This document shows, piece by piece, positions 7,588 through 16,750 of a DNA stretch of 64,000 bases. The translations under genes and the position numbers were made by a program. The stretch comes from Pelomonas paludis (GTDB lineage: Bacteria; Pseudomonadota; Gammaproteobacteria; Burkholderiales; Burkholderiaceae_C). Below the pieces are notes generated by a model. That model had not been told where the DNA came from. It made no database searches and saw only the letters and a list, made by a program, of their open reading frames with translations. Position 1 is the stretch's first letter. Every line of letters starts with the position of its first letter. The stretch is from positions 1 to 64,000 of the forward strand of contig NZ_JBDPZD010000009.1 in the NCBI RefSeq assembly GCF_039872745.1, in the 5' to 3' direction.

Positions 7588-7905
7588 ATGCGCATCGTTC
7601 GTTCTGCCACCCTGATCCTTGCCGGCTTGCTGATCAGCCTGTCTGCGCTGGCTGTGCCCAAGGTCATCAAGAAGGTGCCGCCTGAGTTCCCGCCCGAGGC
7701 CGCCAACAAGGGCGTCAACAAGGGCTCGGTCAAGGCCAAGATCACCATCGAAGCCGATGGCAAGGTCAGCGCCGTCGAAATCCTTGAGGCCGAACCCAAG
7801 CGGCTCTTCGACAACGCCGTGAAGGAGGCGCTGAAGGAGTGGCGCTTCGAACCCGGCGAAAAGACCACCCACGAACTCAAGCTCGTGTTCCAGAACGAAG
7901 ACTGA
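7588..7905 (+). CDS. Small TonB C-terminal-domain protein
   Basis: A 105-residue exported protein consisting of a signal peptide (MRIVRSATLILAGLLISLSALA) and a TonB C-terminal domain. The domain pattern is P-P-E-F-P-x-E-A, G-x-V-K-A-K-I-T-I-E-A-D-G-K-V, A-V-x-E-A-L-K-E-W-R-F-E-P-G. Canonical TonB has an N-terminal anchor and a proline-rich linker; both are missing, so the protein may be free in the periplasm. No exbB/exbD lie nearby. A role as a stand-alone TonB-C protein is inferred only from the domain. A strong terminator follows. Confidence 0.85.
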   Translation: MRIVRSATLILAGLLISLSALAVPKVIKKVPPEFPPEAANKGVNKGSVKAKITIEADGKVSAVEILEAEPKRLFDNAVKEALKEWRFEPGEKTTHELKLVFQNED

Positions 7906-7939
7906 GCACCGCTCGACGCTTCGTCTGACACCGACCGAC

Positions 7940-7967
7940 AGGGGCCCGCCAGGGCCCCTGTTTCATT
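7940..7967 (+). terminator. Rho-independent terminator after TonB-C gene
   Basis: The hairpin AGGGGCCC-GCCA-GGGCCCCT has an 8-bp perfect stem and four-base loop (7940-7959) and is followed by GTTTCATTT. It lies about 35 bases after the stop codon. Confidence 0.8.
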
Positions 7968-7986
7968 TGGGGCTCCCGTGGGACGT

Positions 7987-8385
7987 TCAGCGCCTTGCCG
8001 TGGGCGCCGCCGACATGCCCGCCAGGTCCTTCGAGTGCGAGGCCTTCCACTGGGCCATGCCCAGCACGCCCAGCACCAACAGCGCCCCCACCAGCATCCA
8101 CATCGTGCGCGGCCTGCGCGGCCGGCGGCGGCCCTTGGTTTCGCGCAGCGGGATGAAGGCCGAGTCCCGCTTCGGCGGGGGCAGGCGCCGCACCTGCGCA
8201 GCCACCTTGCGGCCATCACGGCCTGTCACGATTTCGAAACTGAGCTTCTCGCCCAAGTGTGGAATATCACCGTCCATCGGGAACGCCACCTGGCTGACTC
8301 GGACCTCCTCACCCCCACCCGCGGGGCGGATGGTGCCGAACGCCGTATCCGGGTTCCACGCCACCAATTCGCCTTCGAATCTCAT
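7987..8385 (-). CDS. Cold-shock-domain protein with single membrane anchor
   Basis: A 132-residue protein. Residues 1-68 resemble a cold-shock domain: MRFEGELVAWNPDTAFGTIRP matches the K-G-x-V-x-W-F-N-x-x-x-G-F-G-F-I core, with a basic linker after it. A transmembrane helix follows (MWMLVGALLVLGVLGMAQW, about residues 96-114), then a short tail. It resembles the N-terminal part of CSD-DUF1294 proteins but has only one helix, not four. An RNA- or DNA-binding domain held at the membrane is inferred. The ATG at 8385 is chosen because the domain starts directly there. Confidence 0.8.
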   Translation of the reverse strand: MRFEGELVAWNPDTAFGTIRPAGGGEEVRVSQVAFPMDGDIPHLGEKLSFEIVTGRDGRKVAAQVRRLPPPKRDSAFIPLRETKGRRRPRRPRTMWMLVGALLVLGVLGMAQWKASHSKDLAGMSAAPTARR

Positions 8386-8515
8386 GATGTGTCCTCTTTG
8401 CATTGCGGCCGCAACAACCGGGCCATCGGCAGTGTGAGCAGCCGGAAGCGCGCGCCGCAACGACATGTAAGCCGAGAATGCGCCCTCCCGCCACCCCCCG
8501 CCTGCGCGCCTGAAC

Positions 8516-9493
8516 ATGCCCATCCACTGGTTTCCCGGTCACATGAACGCCACCCGCCAGGCGATCCGGGACCGTGTCAAGGCCGGGCTCGACGTCGTCA
8601 TTGAGCTGCTGGACGCGCGCCTGCCCGGCTCCAGCAGCAACCCGCTGCTGGCCAGCCTCACCACCGGCCGCGCGGCGCTCAAGGTGCTCAACAAACAAGA
8701 CCTGGCCGACCCCCAACTGACCGAGCGCTGGCTGGCCCACTACAACGCCCTGCCCCACACCAGCGCCATCGGGCTCGATGCCAGCGAGAAGTCGCCCGCC
8801 CGGGCCTTGGTGCGCGCCTGTCGGGAGCTGGCGCCCAACCGTGGCGGCCTCGCCAAGCCGCTGCGCGTGCTGATCTGCGGCATCCCCAACGTCGGCAAGT
8901 CCACCCTGATCAACACCCTCGTGGGCCGCCGCGCTGCCAAGACGGGCGACGAGCCCGGCATCACCAAGACCGAGCAGAAGATCGTGCTGGAGGACGGCTT
9001 CTACCTCTTCGACACCCCCGGCATGCTCTGGCCCCGCATCAGCATCGCGCAAAGCGGCTACCACCTGGCCGCCAGTGGCGCCATCGGGCGCAATGCCTTC
9101 GACGAGACCGAGGTGGCGCTGGAGCTGATCCTGGTACTGCAGCGCCACTACCCTGAGCGCCTGAAAGAGCGCTACGGCCTGGCCGACCCCCTAGCGCCCG
9201 AAGAGGACGTGCTGGCCGCCATCGGCGCCAAGCGAGGCGCCAAGGTGCGCGGCGGCGAGGTGCAGTGGCACAAGGCCGCCGAGATGCTGCTGACCGATTT
9301 CCGCCAAGGCCAGCTCGGCCGCATCACGCTGGAGACCCCCGAAGAGATGGACGAGTGGCGCCGCCAGGCCGCCGAGGCTGAGGACGCCCGCAAGGCTGCG
9401 GAGGAGGCCGCGCGCGCCGCAGAAAAACTCAAGCGCAGCGGCCGCCGCACAAGCGGAGGCAGCCAGGGCCGCGCGGACGTGATCGAGGACTGA
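8516..9493 (+). CDS. Circularly permuted GTPase YlqF/RbgA family
   Basis: A 325-residue ribosome-assembly GTPase of the YlqF/YawG family. The G motifs appear in the permuted order: G4 NKQD at 59-62, G1 GIPNVGKS at 122-129, G2 region PGITK, and G3 DTPG at 166-169. The N-terminal HWFPGHM motif is characteristic. RbgA of Bacillus promotes late 50S assembly; a similar role is likely but unproven in betaproteobacteria. The C-terminus is a charged Ala/Glu/Arg-rich tail probably forming a helix. It is divergent from the cold-shock gene. Confidence 0.93.
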   Translation: MPIHWFPGHMNATRQAIRDRVKAGLDVVIELLDARLPGSSSNPLLASLTTGRAALKVLNKQDLADPQLTERWLAHYNALPHTSAIGLDASEKSPARALVRACRELAPNRGGLAKPLRVLICGIPNVGKSTLINTLVGRRAAKTGDEPGITKTEQKIVLEDGFYLFDTPGMLWPRISIAQSGYHLAASGAIGRNAFDETEVALELILVLQRHYPERLKERYGLADPLAPEEDVLAAIGAKRGAKVRGGEVQWHKAAEMLLTDFRQGQLGRITLETPEEMDEWRRQAAEAEDARKAAEEAARAAEKLKRSGRRTSGGSQGRADVIED

Positions 9494-9499
9494 GTCCGC

Positions 9500-9958
9500 T
9501 CAGTTGCCGCTGGCCGCCTTCACCAGCAGCGTCCCGCGCCCCACCACGGCCGGCGCCGCGTGCGGCACGCCCGCCGTGCCATCCGCATGCGCCAGCCAGC
9601 CGCCGAGCGTGGCATTCCACTCGACGCTGGCCACGCGCCAGCGCAGCAGCAGGTCCTGCTCGGCAAACACCGGGGCCTTGAACGCAAAGTTGAAGTTCAG
9701 GCACAGCAGCTCGCGCGGGCGGCCATCGTCCGCACGGCTGAAGTGGCTCGCCGCCAGGCCGATCATCAGTGCCGTGGTCTGCTGGCCGCTGGCGATGATT
9801 TCGCCATGCCGGGCCCGCTGCGCGGCTTGGGCGTCGTGATGGATGGGGTTGGTATCGCCCGTCAGACGGGCAAAGGCCGCGATGTCCTCACGGGTGTAGC
9901 GCACGGCGCGCTCGCAGGCATCGGCAACGGCAATCAGAGGGGCATCAGTCAGGGTCAC
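9500..9958 (-). CDS. MaoC-like (R)-specific enoyl-CoA hydratase
   Basis: A 152-residue hot-dog-fold protein of the MaoC dehydratase family. The hydratase motif D-x-N-P-I-H-H-D is present in FARLTGDTNPIHHD (catalytic Asp and His), followed by EIIASGQQTTALMIG and a C-terminal beta segment. It lies 52 bases downstream of the SDR gene and below the thiolase gene on the same strand. Such sets act on short-chain 3-hydroxyacyl/enoyl-CoA. The exact acyl chain is unknown. Confidence 0.88.
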   Translation of the reverse strand: MTLTDAPLIAVADACERAVRYTREDIAAFARLTGDTNPIHHDAQAAQRARHGEIIASGQQTTALMIGLAASHFSRADDGRPRELLCLNFNFAFKAPVFAEQDLLLRWRVASVEWNATLGGWLAHADGTAGVPHAAPAVVGRGTLLVKAASGN

Positions 9959-10010
9959 AGGAGCTGGAAAACGCAGAAAGCTTTCCGCAAGGTTAGCCCA
10001 TTCCGGCTTT

Positions 10011-10676
10011 TCACCACGGTAGCGGTTCGCCGTCCACGTTGAAGAAGCCGCCGCTGTGCGCCGGCACCAGGCCCTCGATCACGCGCCGCAAGGCGGCAAT
10101 GCTGGTCTCGGCATCGAGCGGCGCGCGCGGCCCGCCCATGTCGGTGCGCACCCAGCCCGGGTGCACGCTGACGACGATGGCCTTGCCAGCCAGGCGCAGC
10201 GCGGCGTCGCGCATGACGGAGTTGACCGCCGCCTTGGACGCCCGGTAGAGCCAGCCACCGGGGTGCTCCTTGAGTGCTATCGAGCCCTCGCGGGACGACA
10301 CGATGACGATGCGCGCGCCCGGCGCCAGCGCATCCACCACCTGGGGCAGCACGCGCATGGGCCCGAGCACATTGGTGTGCATCACGTGGTCGAAGTCGGC
10401 CTGGCTGGGCGCGTCGGGCGCCAGTTGGCCCTTGCAGCCCACGCCCGCGTTGATCACCACCACATCAAAGGCCTCACCGTCGATCTGCCAAGCCAGGGCC
10501 GTGCTGCCGGCGGCGTCGGCCACGTCCAGTCGCAAGGCCTTGGCGCCCAGCTGCTGCAGGCGCGCAAGGCCCGCGTCGTCACGCGCGGTAGCCGTGACCT
10601 GGGCACCTGCCTCGCGGTACTGACGCGCGAACTCCAAGCCCAGCCCGCGCGAGGCCCCGATGACGAGAACCTTCAA
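10011..10676 (-). CDS. Short-chain dehydrogenase/reductase
   Basis: A 221-residue Rossmann-fold oxidoreductase. It has the cofactor motif VIGASRGLGLEFARQY (T-G-x-x-x-G-x-G type), N-A-G at VVINAGVGC, Ser at IVIVSSREG and the active site Y-R-A-S-K (Y-x-x-x-K), then HPGWVRTDMGG. The start is a TTG at 10676 overlapping the thiolase stop (TTGA), which fits the family N-terminus MKVLVIGASRG and implies translational coupling. It may reduce or oxidise a hydroxyacyl or aldehyde substrate; sequence alone does not say which. Confidence 0.88.
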   Translation of the reverse strand: MKVLVIGASRGLGLEFARQYREAGAQVTATARDDAGLARLQQLGAKALRLDVADAAGSTALAWQIDGEAFDVVVINAGVGCKGQLAPDAPSQADFDHVMHTNVLGPMRVLPQVVDALAPGARIVIVSSREGSIALKEHPGGWLYRASKAAVNSVMRDAALRLAGKAIVVSVHPGWVRTDMGGPRAPLDAETSIAALRRVIEGLVPAHSGGFFNVDGEPLPW

Positions 10677-11851
10677 ATCAGCTCCACCGCCATGGCCGTG
10701 CCCTCGCCGCCGCCGATGCACAGCGCGGCCACGCCCTTCTTGAGACCGCGCTTCTTCAGTGCGCCAAGCAGGGTCACGACGATGCGCGCGCCGCTGGCGC
10801 CGATGGGGTGCCCGAGGGCCACGGCGCCGCCGTTCACGTTGACGATGTCGTGCGGCAGCTTGAACTCGGCCATCGCGGCCATGGTCACCGCCGCAAAGGC
10901 CTCGTTCACTTCCCACAAGTCCACGTCGGCTGCCTGCCAGCCGGCGCGGGCCAGTACCTTCTGGATGGCACCCACCGGCGCTGTGGTGAACCACTCGGGC
11001 GCCTGCGCGTGCACCGCGTGCGACACGATGCGCGCCACCGGCGTGAGGCCACGCGCGCGGGCGCTGCTCTCACGCATCAGCACCAAGGCCGCCGCGCCGT
11101 CCGAGATGCTGGACGAGGTGGCCGCCGTCAGCAGGCCGTCCTTCTTGAACGCGGGTTTGAGGCCGGGGATCTTGTCGAGCTTGGCCTTGAAAGGCTGCTC
11201 GTCGAACTTGATGACGGTGTCGCCCTTGGGGGAGCTGATGGTGACAGGCGCCATCTCCCAGTCGAAGCTGCCGTTCTCGTTGGCGGCCTTGGCGCGCTGG
11301 GTGGAGGTGATGGCGTACTGGTCCATGGCCTCGCGCGTGAAGGCGTACTTGGCCACGCAGCTCTCGGCAAACACGCCCATGGCCTTGCCGCGCTCGTAGG
11401 CGTCTTCCAGGCCATCCAGAGCCATGTGGTCGTAGACGGCGCTGGCGCCGTACTTCAGCCCCTTGCGCACAAACATCAGGTGCGGCGCATTGGTCATGCT
11501 CTCCATGCCGCCGGCCACCACCACCTCGGCGCTACCGGCCAGCAGCATGTCATGCCCGAACATCGCCGCGCGCATGCCCGAGCCGCACATCTTGGACATC
11601 GTCACTGCACCGGCCGAGTCCGGCAGGCCTGCCTTGCGCGCCGCCTGGCGTGCGGGCGCCTGGCCCTGGCCGGCCATCAGGCAGTTGCCCAGCAGCACCT
11701 CGTCCACCGCCTCGCCCGCGATGCCGGCGCGCTCCACGGCGGTACGCACGGCCACGGCACCAAGCTCCCAGCCCGCGAGGCCAGAGAAGTCGCCCAGCAA
11801 GCCGCCGATGGGCGTGCGCGCGGCGGACACGATGACGATGGGATCCTGCAT
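10673..11851 (-). CDS. Acetyl-CoA acetyltransferase (thiolase)
   Basis: A 392-residue thiolase II that condenses two acetyl-CoA or cleaves acetoacetyl-CoA in the cytosol. The nucleophilic Cys89 sits in MSKMCGSGMRA, His348 in GHPIGASG and Cys378 in CIGGGEGTA; the loop VVAGGMESMTNAPH is typical of biosynthetic thiolases. It is first in a probable operon thiolase-SDR-MaoC, overlapping the SDR start. A role in short-chain acyl-CoA or hydroxyalkanoate metabolism is inferred, but phaC is not in the window. Confidence 0.95.
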   Translation of the reverse strand: MQDPIVIVSAARTPIGGLLGDFSGLAGWELGAVAVRTAVERAGIAGEAVDEVLLGNCLMAGQGQAPARQAARKAGLPDSAGAVTMSKMCGSGMRAAMFGHDMLLAGSAEVVVAGGMESMTNAPHLMFVRKGLKYGASAVYDHMALDGLEDAYERGKAMGVFAESCVAKYAFTREAMDQYAITSTQRAKAANENGSFDWEMAPVTISSPKGDTVIKFDEQPFKAKLDKIPGLKPAFKKDGLLTAATSSSISDGAAALVLMRESSARARGLTPVARIVSHAVHAQAPEWFTTAPVGAIQKVLARAGWQAADVDLWEVNEAFAAVTMAAMAEFKLPHDIVNVNGGAVALGHPIGASGARIVVTLLGALKKRGLKKGVAALCIGGGEGTAMAVELI

Positions 11852-11973
11852 GACCTACTCCAGCTCAACGGGTTGATTTGCCGAAGATTGGAGGCCGGCT
11901 CCCTTACAGGAACCCAATCGCAGCGCGGGGCTTGAACTTGGCAGGGGACTGTCCGCCCGGGGGCTTGGTGAGC

Positions 11974-14900
11974 TCAGCCGAGCTCATTGAGCAGTTCGGC
12001 TGCCTGCTCGAACTCAAGGCGCCGCACCAGATCGTCCAGCGCAGAGAACCGCTCGGCAGCAAGCCGCCTCTTGATCTGCAGCTTGAAGCGCCGGTAGAGC
12101 TCCAGCGCCTGCAAGTCGTTGATACGCAACGCCGCTTGCAGCTCGGCCAGGTCTTCGGCGGCCAGTGCACCCTCGACTCCCGTCGCCTCTGGGGCCGGTT
12201 TGGGTCGCGACGACAACTCTGCCTGCACGGCAGCGCGTCTCAGCGTGGCCTCAGCATCCATTGCCTCCAGAACGGGCGGCAGTTCGGGCGTCGCTTGACG
12301 CAATGCAAGCGACTCGGCCTCCACAGCCAGGTTCGTCAGGCGCGCGGCCCCAACCGTGGAGGCGCTGCCCTTGAGACTGTGCATCCGGCTTGCCAACGCC
12401 CTGTGCTCCTCGTCGTTGGTCAACGGCAGGTCTTGCACCTTCTCTGCCAGACCGAGCGTGCGCTGAACCATGCTGTCGAACAGCGCCACGTCACCCAGGA
12501 AGCGCGGCCGTGCGGATTGAGTGTCAAACCCTTCGATGCTGGGCCAGTAGGTCGCTGCTGGGGCTGCGGGCGCAACCGCCGGCGTTGGCGCGACCGTTCG
12601 GCGCAATGCGCGCGCGATGGCTTCAATGAGCTGCCGCGGGTCAATGGGCTTGGAGAGCACGTCGAGCATGCCTGCGTCGCGCGCCCGGCCGAGTTCGTCG
12701 GCGGTGCTGCCTGCCGTCAAGGCCAGCACCGGCAGGTCCGCAAACTCTGGCATGGCGTGCAGACGCCGCGTGGCCTCAAGCCCATCCATGCCCGGCATCT
12801 GCACGTCCATCAGCACGAGGTCGACCGAAGGACCCGCCACCAGGCGGTCCAGCGCCTCCTGGCCATGCGAGGCGTAGCTGACGACGACGCCGTCCATTTC
12901 AAGCAGCCGGCCCGCAACCTGGAGGTTGATCGGGCTGTCATCGACCAGCAGCACCTTGACACCCGCCAAGCGTTCGCCAGCAGCCGCAGTCGTGCTCTCT
13001 GGACCTTCAAAGCTCGCCGGGTCGCCCAGTTCGAAGGGCAACTCGGCCCAGAAGCAACTCCCCGCGCCGAGTTCGCTGCTCACGCCCACGCGCCCCCCCA
13101 TGTGTTCGGCAAGTTGCCGCACGATGGACAGGCCGAGCCCTGTGCCGCCAAAGCGTCGCGTGGTGGACGCATCGGCCTGAGCAAAGGGGTTGAACAAGTT
13201 AGGGAGTACGTCTGGCGGGATGCCGACGCCGCTGTCCGCCACCTCGAACTTGAGCCGGTGGACGCCATCGGCTTCAGACACCTTGCTGAGCCGCAGATTG
13301 ATGGATCCCCGCTCCGTGAACTTGAGCGCGTTGCCAAGCAGGTTCATCAGGATCTGGCGCAGGCGCGTGGGGTCTCCGCGCACCAACTCCGGCACGTCGG
13401 CCTCAAAGTCGAAACCCATCTCCAGCCGCTTGGCGGCGGCTTGCGCCCCCATCACTGCTTGCAGCTCGGAGACGAGGTCCCGCAGGCTGAAGTCGATCTT
13501 CTCCAGCGTCATCTCGCCGGCTTCGATCTTGGAGACATCGAGCACGTCATTCACTACGCTGAGCAGTGACTTGCCCGCGAGCCAGATGTTTTGAGCGAAC
13601 GTCGCTTGCTCCGGATTCAAGGGGGTGCGCTCGAGCAGATAAGCCATGCCGATGACGGCATTGAGCGGTGTCCGGATCTCGTGGCTCATGTTGGCCAGGA
13701 AGCTGGATTTCGCCTGATTCGCCGCCTCGGCCGCTTTCACGGCGTTCCTCAGCCCCTCCTCATAACTTAGCCGTTCGCTGATGTCGTACGCCACGCCGAT
13801 GTAGCCGATGGTGGCGCCAGCGTCATCGGCAATCGGACTCACGGTCAGCGTCACAGGGACCAGCGCACCGTCCTTGCGTCGGTAGTGGCAGTCGAAGCGT
13901 TCATTCAAGGCTTCGGGCAACACCAAGGCCAGCGAGGCCGGCACCGCGCGGCCCAGCCGGGCGCTCAGCGCATCGGCGCGCGCCTGCAGCTCCTCCGGCA
14001 GGTGCCAGTCCATCCCATTCATGGTGCCCGCCGCCTCCGCTTCGGAGTAGCCCAGCAACTCTTCCGCGCCCCGATTGAAGAAATCGATCTTGCCCTTGCG
14101 GTTGACGGCCACGATGGAGATGGTGCTGGCGGAACGCAGGACCGAGCGAAGCACGGCCAGCGTTCGACGCATTTCCTGCTCGGCGCGTCTGGCATCCGTG
14201 GTGTCGCTGCCGATCACAAACCGGCCGCGCGTCGTACCGGATACATCCACGTCATCGGCCACCAGGTAGCCGTAATGCCGCGCCGGACCATCGCGCGCCT
14301 CCGTCACCAACTCGTGGTGGCCAGGTTCGGCAACAAGCAGCGCCAGGTCGCGCGCAGCTTCTGGCCAAGCCGCAAGGCTCTGGGCGGACCGCCCCACCAA
14401 TTGCTCCCGGCTCAAACCAGCCCGGTCGCAGAAGCCTGCATTGGCAAAGCGGACCTCCCCGGATGCATCCAGGAAGGCCAGGCTCATGGGCAGGCGGTCA
14501 GTCAGCTCACGCAAGAAGGCCTCGCTGCGCTCGGTCTGCGCCCAGGCGTCGGACGCGACCTGCTGCAGGCGTTTGATCTCGCTGATGTCGATGCGGAACG
14601 ACACGATGCGCTCGATGCGCCCGTCCGCATCCAGGTGCGGCGCAACGACGCTATCCACCCAGTACAGCGAGCCATCCTTGGCACGGTTGCAGACCTCGCC
14701 GCCGCGCCAGGTCTTGCCGCTGACCACGGTGCGCCACATCTGGCGCCAGAACTCGCGATCGTGGTGCCCTGAATTGATCAACCGATGGTTCTGGCCTACG
14801 AGTTCCTCCGCCCGGTAGCCGGAGACTTCGCAGAAGCGCTGGTTCACCTCAATGATGCTGCCGTGGCGATCAGTGATCGACACCAAGGCGTGGCTCATGA

Positions 14901-16743
14901 TGGTGTCGAGCAAAGCTGCCTTGTCCTTGCGCTCGGCCTCCAGCACGCGGCGCTGCTCGGTCAACTCCGTGATGTCGTGCATCAGGGCGCAAAGGCCCTG
15001 CACCTTGTCGTCGAGCACGTCCGGCAGAAAGTGGGCCAGCACATGCCGCTCTCCCGCGCCGTCCCTGCGCGGCAGGCTGAACTCGCAGCGCTGCGGCTGT
15101 CCATTCAGCGCAGCCTCAATGTGGGACCGCAGAGCAGCAAACACCGTGGGGAGCAGCAAGCGCTCGAAGCTGTCACCCTTGAGCTGTTCAGCATCCACGC
15201 CGAACCACTCCCCGTGAGCTTTGTTGGCGACACGGATGACCAGCTGCGGATCCCAGTACGCCACCAGCGACGGCAAGCCATCAACGATGCTGCGCAGATC
15301 GTGTGCAGCGCGCGCCACTTCCAGAGTCCGGGCGGCGACCTGGTTCTCCAGGTTCGCGTTCAGCTCCAGGATGTCGCGCTGTGCGGCTTTGGCCTGCCGG
15401 ATGTCCCGGAAGATCTGCGCCACGCCAATGCGCTGGCCCTTTTCATTGCTGACTGGCGCCATGCTGACGGAGACGTCGACCAAATGCCCGGCGCGGTGTC
15501 GCCGTTCTACCTCCCGCGGCTCACAGCGCGCGCCGCCCAGGACGAGTTGACGCGTCCGCTCGTCCTCTGCCATGTCCGAGCCAGGCACCACCAACTCGAG
15601 GATGGGGCGGCCAATGGCCTCGTCGGCAGCGAAGCCAAACAGGCGCTCAGCTGCAGGGTTCCATTCGCTCACCGTGCCGTCCGCCAGCACCACCACGATG
15701 CCGTCGTCGGTCGTGTTCAGGATGGCCGCTCGGCGAGCCTGCTCCAGATTGAGGAGTCGCTTTCGTTGCTCGCGCTGGGCGATCAGAAAAGCCACCATGC
15801 CCAGCAGCATCGAGAGCACAACGCCTACCGCCCAGACGGCATTCGTCGGGGTGAGGCCCAAGCCGCGCACGAATGCGGGTGTCGCCGTCACATGGGCTTC
15901 CCACTGGCGGTCGAAGATGTCGAGCACGACCCGCGTGGTGGGCAAAGCGGCATCGTTCGGGGGCTCACCAGTCGACTGATAGAACGTCCCGGCCTCCTGG
16001 CTGTTCGCGTCTCGCCACTCGACCCAGAGTTGATCCTCCGGCCAGTGGGCGCGCCCGATCACTTCGTCAATGACCACCGGCGTGTAGCTCCACCCGACCA
16101 CAGACTCAGCCACCTTGGGCTGGTCCGACGCATGGATCGGCAGCATGATCAGGAAGGCCCGCGCGCGCTTGCCGCTGGCCTGGACCAAGGTGATGGGCTC
16201 CGTGATCGACGCTCGGCCTGTCCGCATGGCCGATTCGGCCGTCGCGCGGCGACGCGACTCCGATCCCACATCCAAGCCGACGGCCTGCTGGTTGGAAGCC
16301 TCGGGCTCGATGTAGGTGATGACGAAGCGCTCGCCAGGCGTCGGCGTCAGCTGTTTGACGGCAAACGACTCGCGCCCCTGATCGCGCTGCGAAGCCACAT
16401 GACGGGCTTCGGCTTCCTCGGGCAGGCGCCAGATGAGGCCAAAACCGCGAGCACCCGGGAACTCCGTATCGAAATCGCGCGTCTGTGCATAGCGCCGAAA
16501 GGCCGCCCATGACGGCAGCCCTTGCTGTGCGGCGACCACGCCGCGAGCGCCCCGCAAGCCGTACTCGAAGCCACGTACCTGATCGCCCACTTGCCGAATG
16601 GCGCTCTTGGCCAAGGTCTCGAACCGGGCCTGCGCCAGCTCTCGGTTGTTGCGCTCATGGCTGCTGGCCATCCAAGCCGTCCCAACGAGGCCCAAGGCGA
16701 GAGCCACGGCGCCCACCCAGTAGGGCATCTGAGACGACTTCAT
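11974..16743 (-). CDS. CHASE-PAS5-HisKA-HATPase-REC-Hpt hybrid sensor kinase
   Basis: A 1589-residue membrane hybrid histidine kinase. Order: TM helix (about 9-27), periplasmic CHASE domain (about 30-285, with F-x-x-x-x-T-R-D-F-D-T-E-F-P-G), TM helix near 302-322, five PAS/PAC units between about 340 and 985, then HisKA with phospho-acceptor His1021 in SHEIRTPLNAV. HATPase follows, with RFGGTGLGLSIV. A receiver has Asp1313 in LMDVQMPGMDG, and the C-terminal Hpt carries His1455 in HSLKGSAST. All parts of a full internal phosphorelay look intact. CHASE domains often sense small ligands; the ligand is unknown. It is the last gene of a three-gene signalling operon, seven bases after the GGDEF gene. 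Confidence 0.94.
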   Translation of the reverse strand: MKSSQMPYWVGAVALALGLVGTAWMASSHERNNRELAQARFETLAKSAIRQVGDQVRGFEYGLRGARGVVAAQQGLPSWAAFRRYAQTRDFDTEFPGARGFGLIWRLPEEAEARHVASQRDQGRESFAVKQLTPTPGERFVITYIEPEASNQQAVGLDVGSESRRRATAESAMRTGRASITEPITLVQASGKRARAFLIMLPIHASDQPKVAESVVGWSYTPVVIDEVIGRAHWPEDQLWVEWRDANSQEAGTFYQSTGEPPNDAALPTTRVVLDIFDRQWEAHVTATPAFVRGLGLTPTNAVWAVGVVLSMLLGMVAFLIAQREQRKRLLNLEQARRAAILNTTDDGIVVVLADGTVSEWNPAAERLFGFAADEAIGRPILELVVPGSDMAEDERTRQLVLGGARCEPREVERRHRAGHLVDVSVSMAPVSNEKGQRIGVAQIFRDIRQAKAAQRDILELNANLENQVAARTLEVARAAHDLRSIVDGLPSLVAYWDPQLVIRVANKAHGEWFGVDAEQLKGDSFERLLLPTVFAALRSHIEAALNGQPQRCEFSLPRRDGAGERHVLAHFLPDVLDDKVQGLCALMHDITELTEQRRVLEAERKDKAALLDTIMSHALVSITDRHGSIIEVNQRFCEVSGYRAEELVGQNHRLINSGHHDREFWRQMWRTVVSGKTWRGGEVCNRAKDGSLYWVDSVVAPHLDADGRIERIVSFRIDISEIKRLQQVASDAWAQTERSEAFLRELTDRLPMSLAFLDASGEVRFANAGFCDRAGLSREQLVGRSAQSLAAWPEAARDLALLVAEPGHHELVTEARDGPARHYGYLVADDVDVSGTTRGRFVIGSDTTDARRAEQEMRRTLAVLRSVLRSASTISIVAVNRKGKIDFFNRGAEELLGYSEAEAAGTMNGMDWHLPEELQARADALSARLGRAVPASLALVLPEALNERFDCHYRRKDGALVPVTLTVSPIADDAGATIGYIGVAYDISERLSYEEGLRNAVKAAEAANQAKSSFLANMSHEIRTPLNAVIGMAYLLERTPLNPEQATFAQNIWLAGKSLLSVVNDVLDVSKIEAGEMTLEKIDFSLRDLVSELQAVMGAQAAAKRLEMGFDFEADVPELVRGDPTRLRQILMNLLGNALKFTERGSINLRLSKVSEADGVHRLKFEVADSGVGIPPDVLPNLFNPFAQADASTTRRFGGTGLGLSIVRQLAEHMGGRVGVSSELGAGSCFWAELPFELGDPASFEGPESTTAAAGERLAGVKVLLVDDSPINLQVAGRLLEMDGVVVSYASHGQEALDRLVAGPSVDLVLMDVQMPGMDGLEATRRLHAMPEFADLPVLALTAGSTADELGRARDAGMLDVLSKPIDPRQLIEAIARALRRTVAPTPAVAPAAPAATYWPSIEGFDTQSARPRFLGDVALFDSMVQRTLGLAEKVQDLPLTNDEEHRALASRMHSLKGSASTVGAARLTNLAVEAESLALRQATPELPPVLEAMDAEATLRRAAVQAELSSRPKPAPEATGVEGALAAEDLAELQAALRINDLQALELYRRFKLQIKRRLAAERFSALDDLVRRLEFEQAAELLNELG

Positions 16744-16750
16744 GCTCGAT

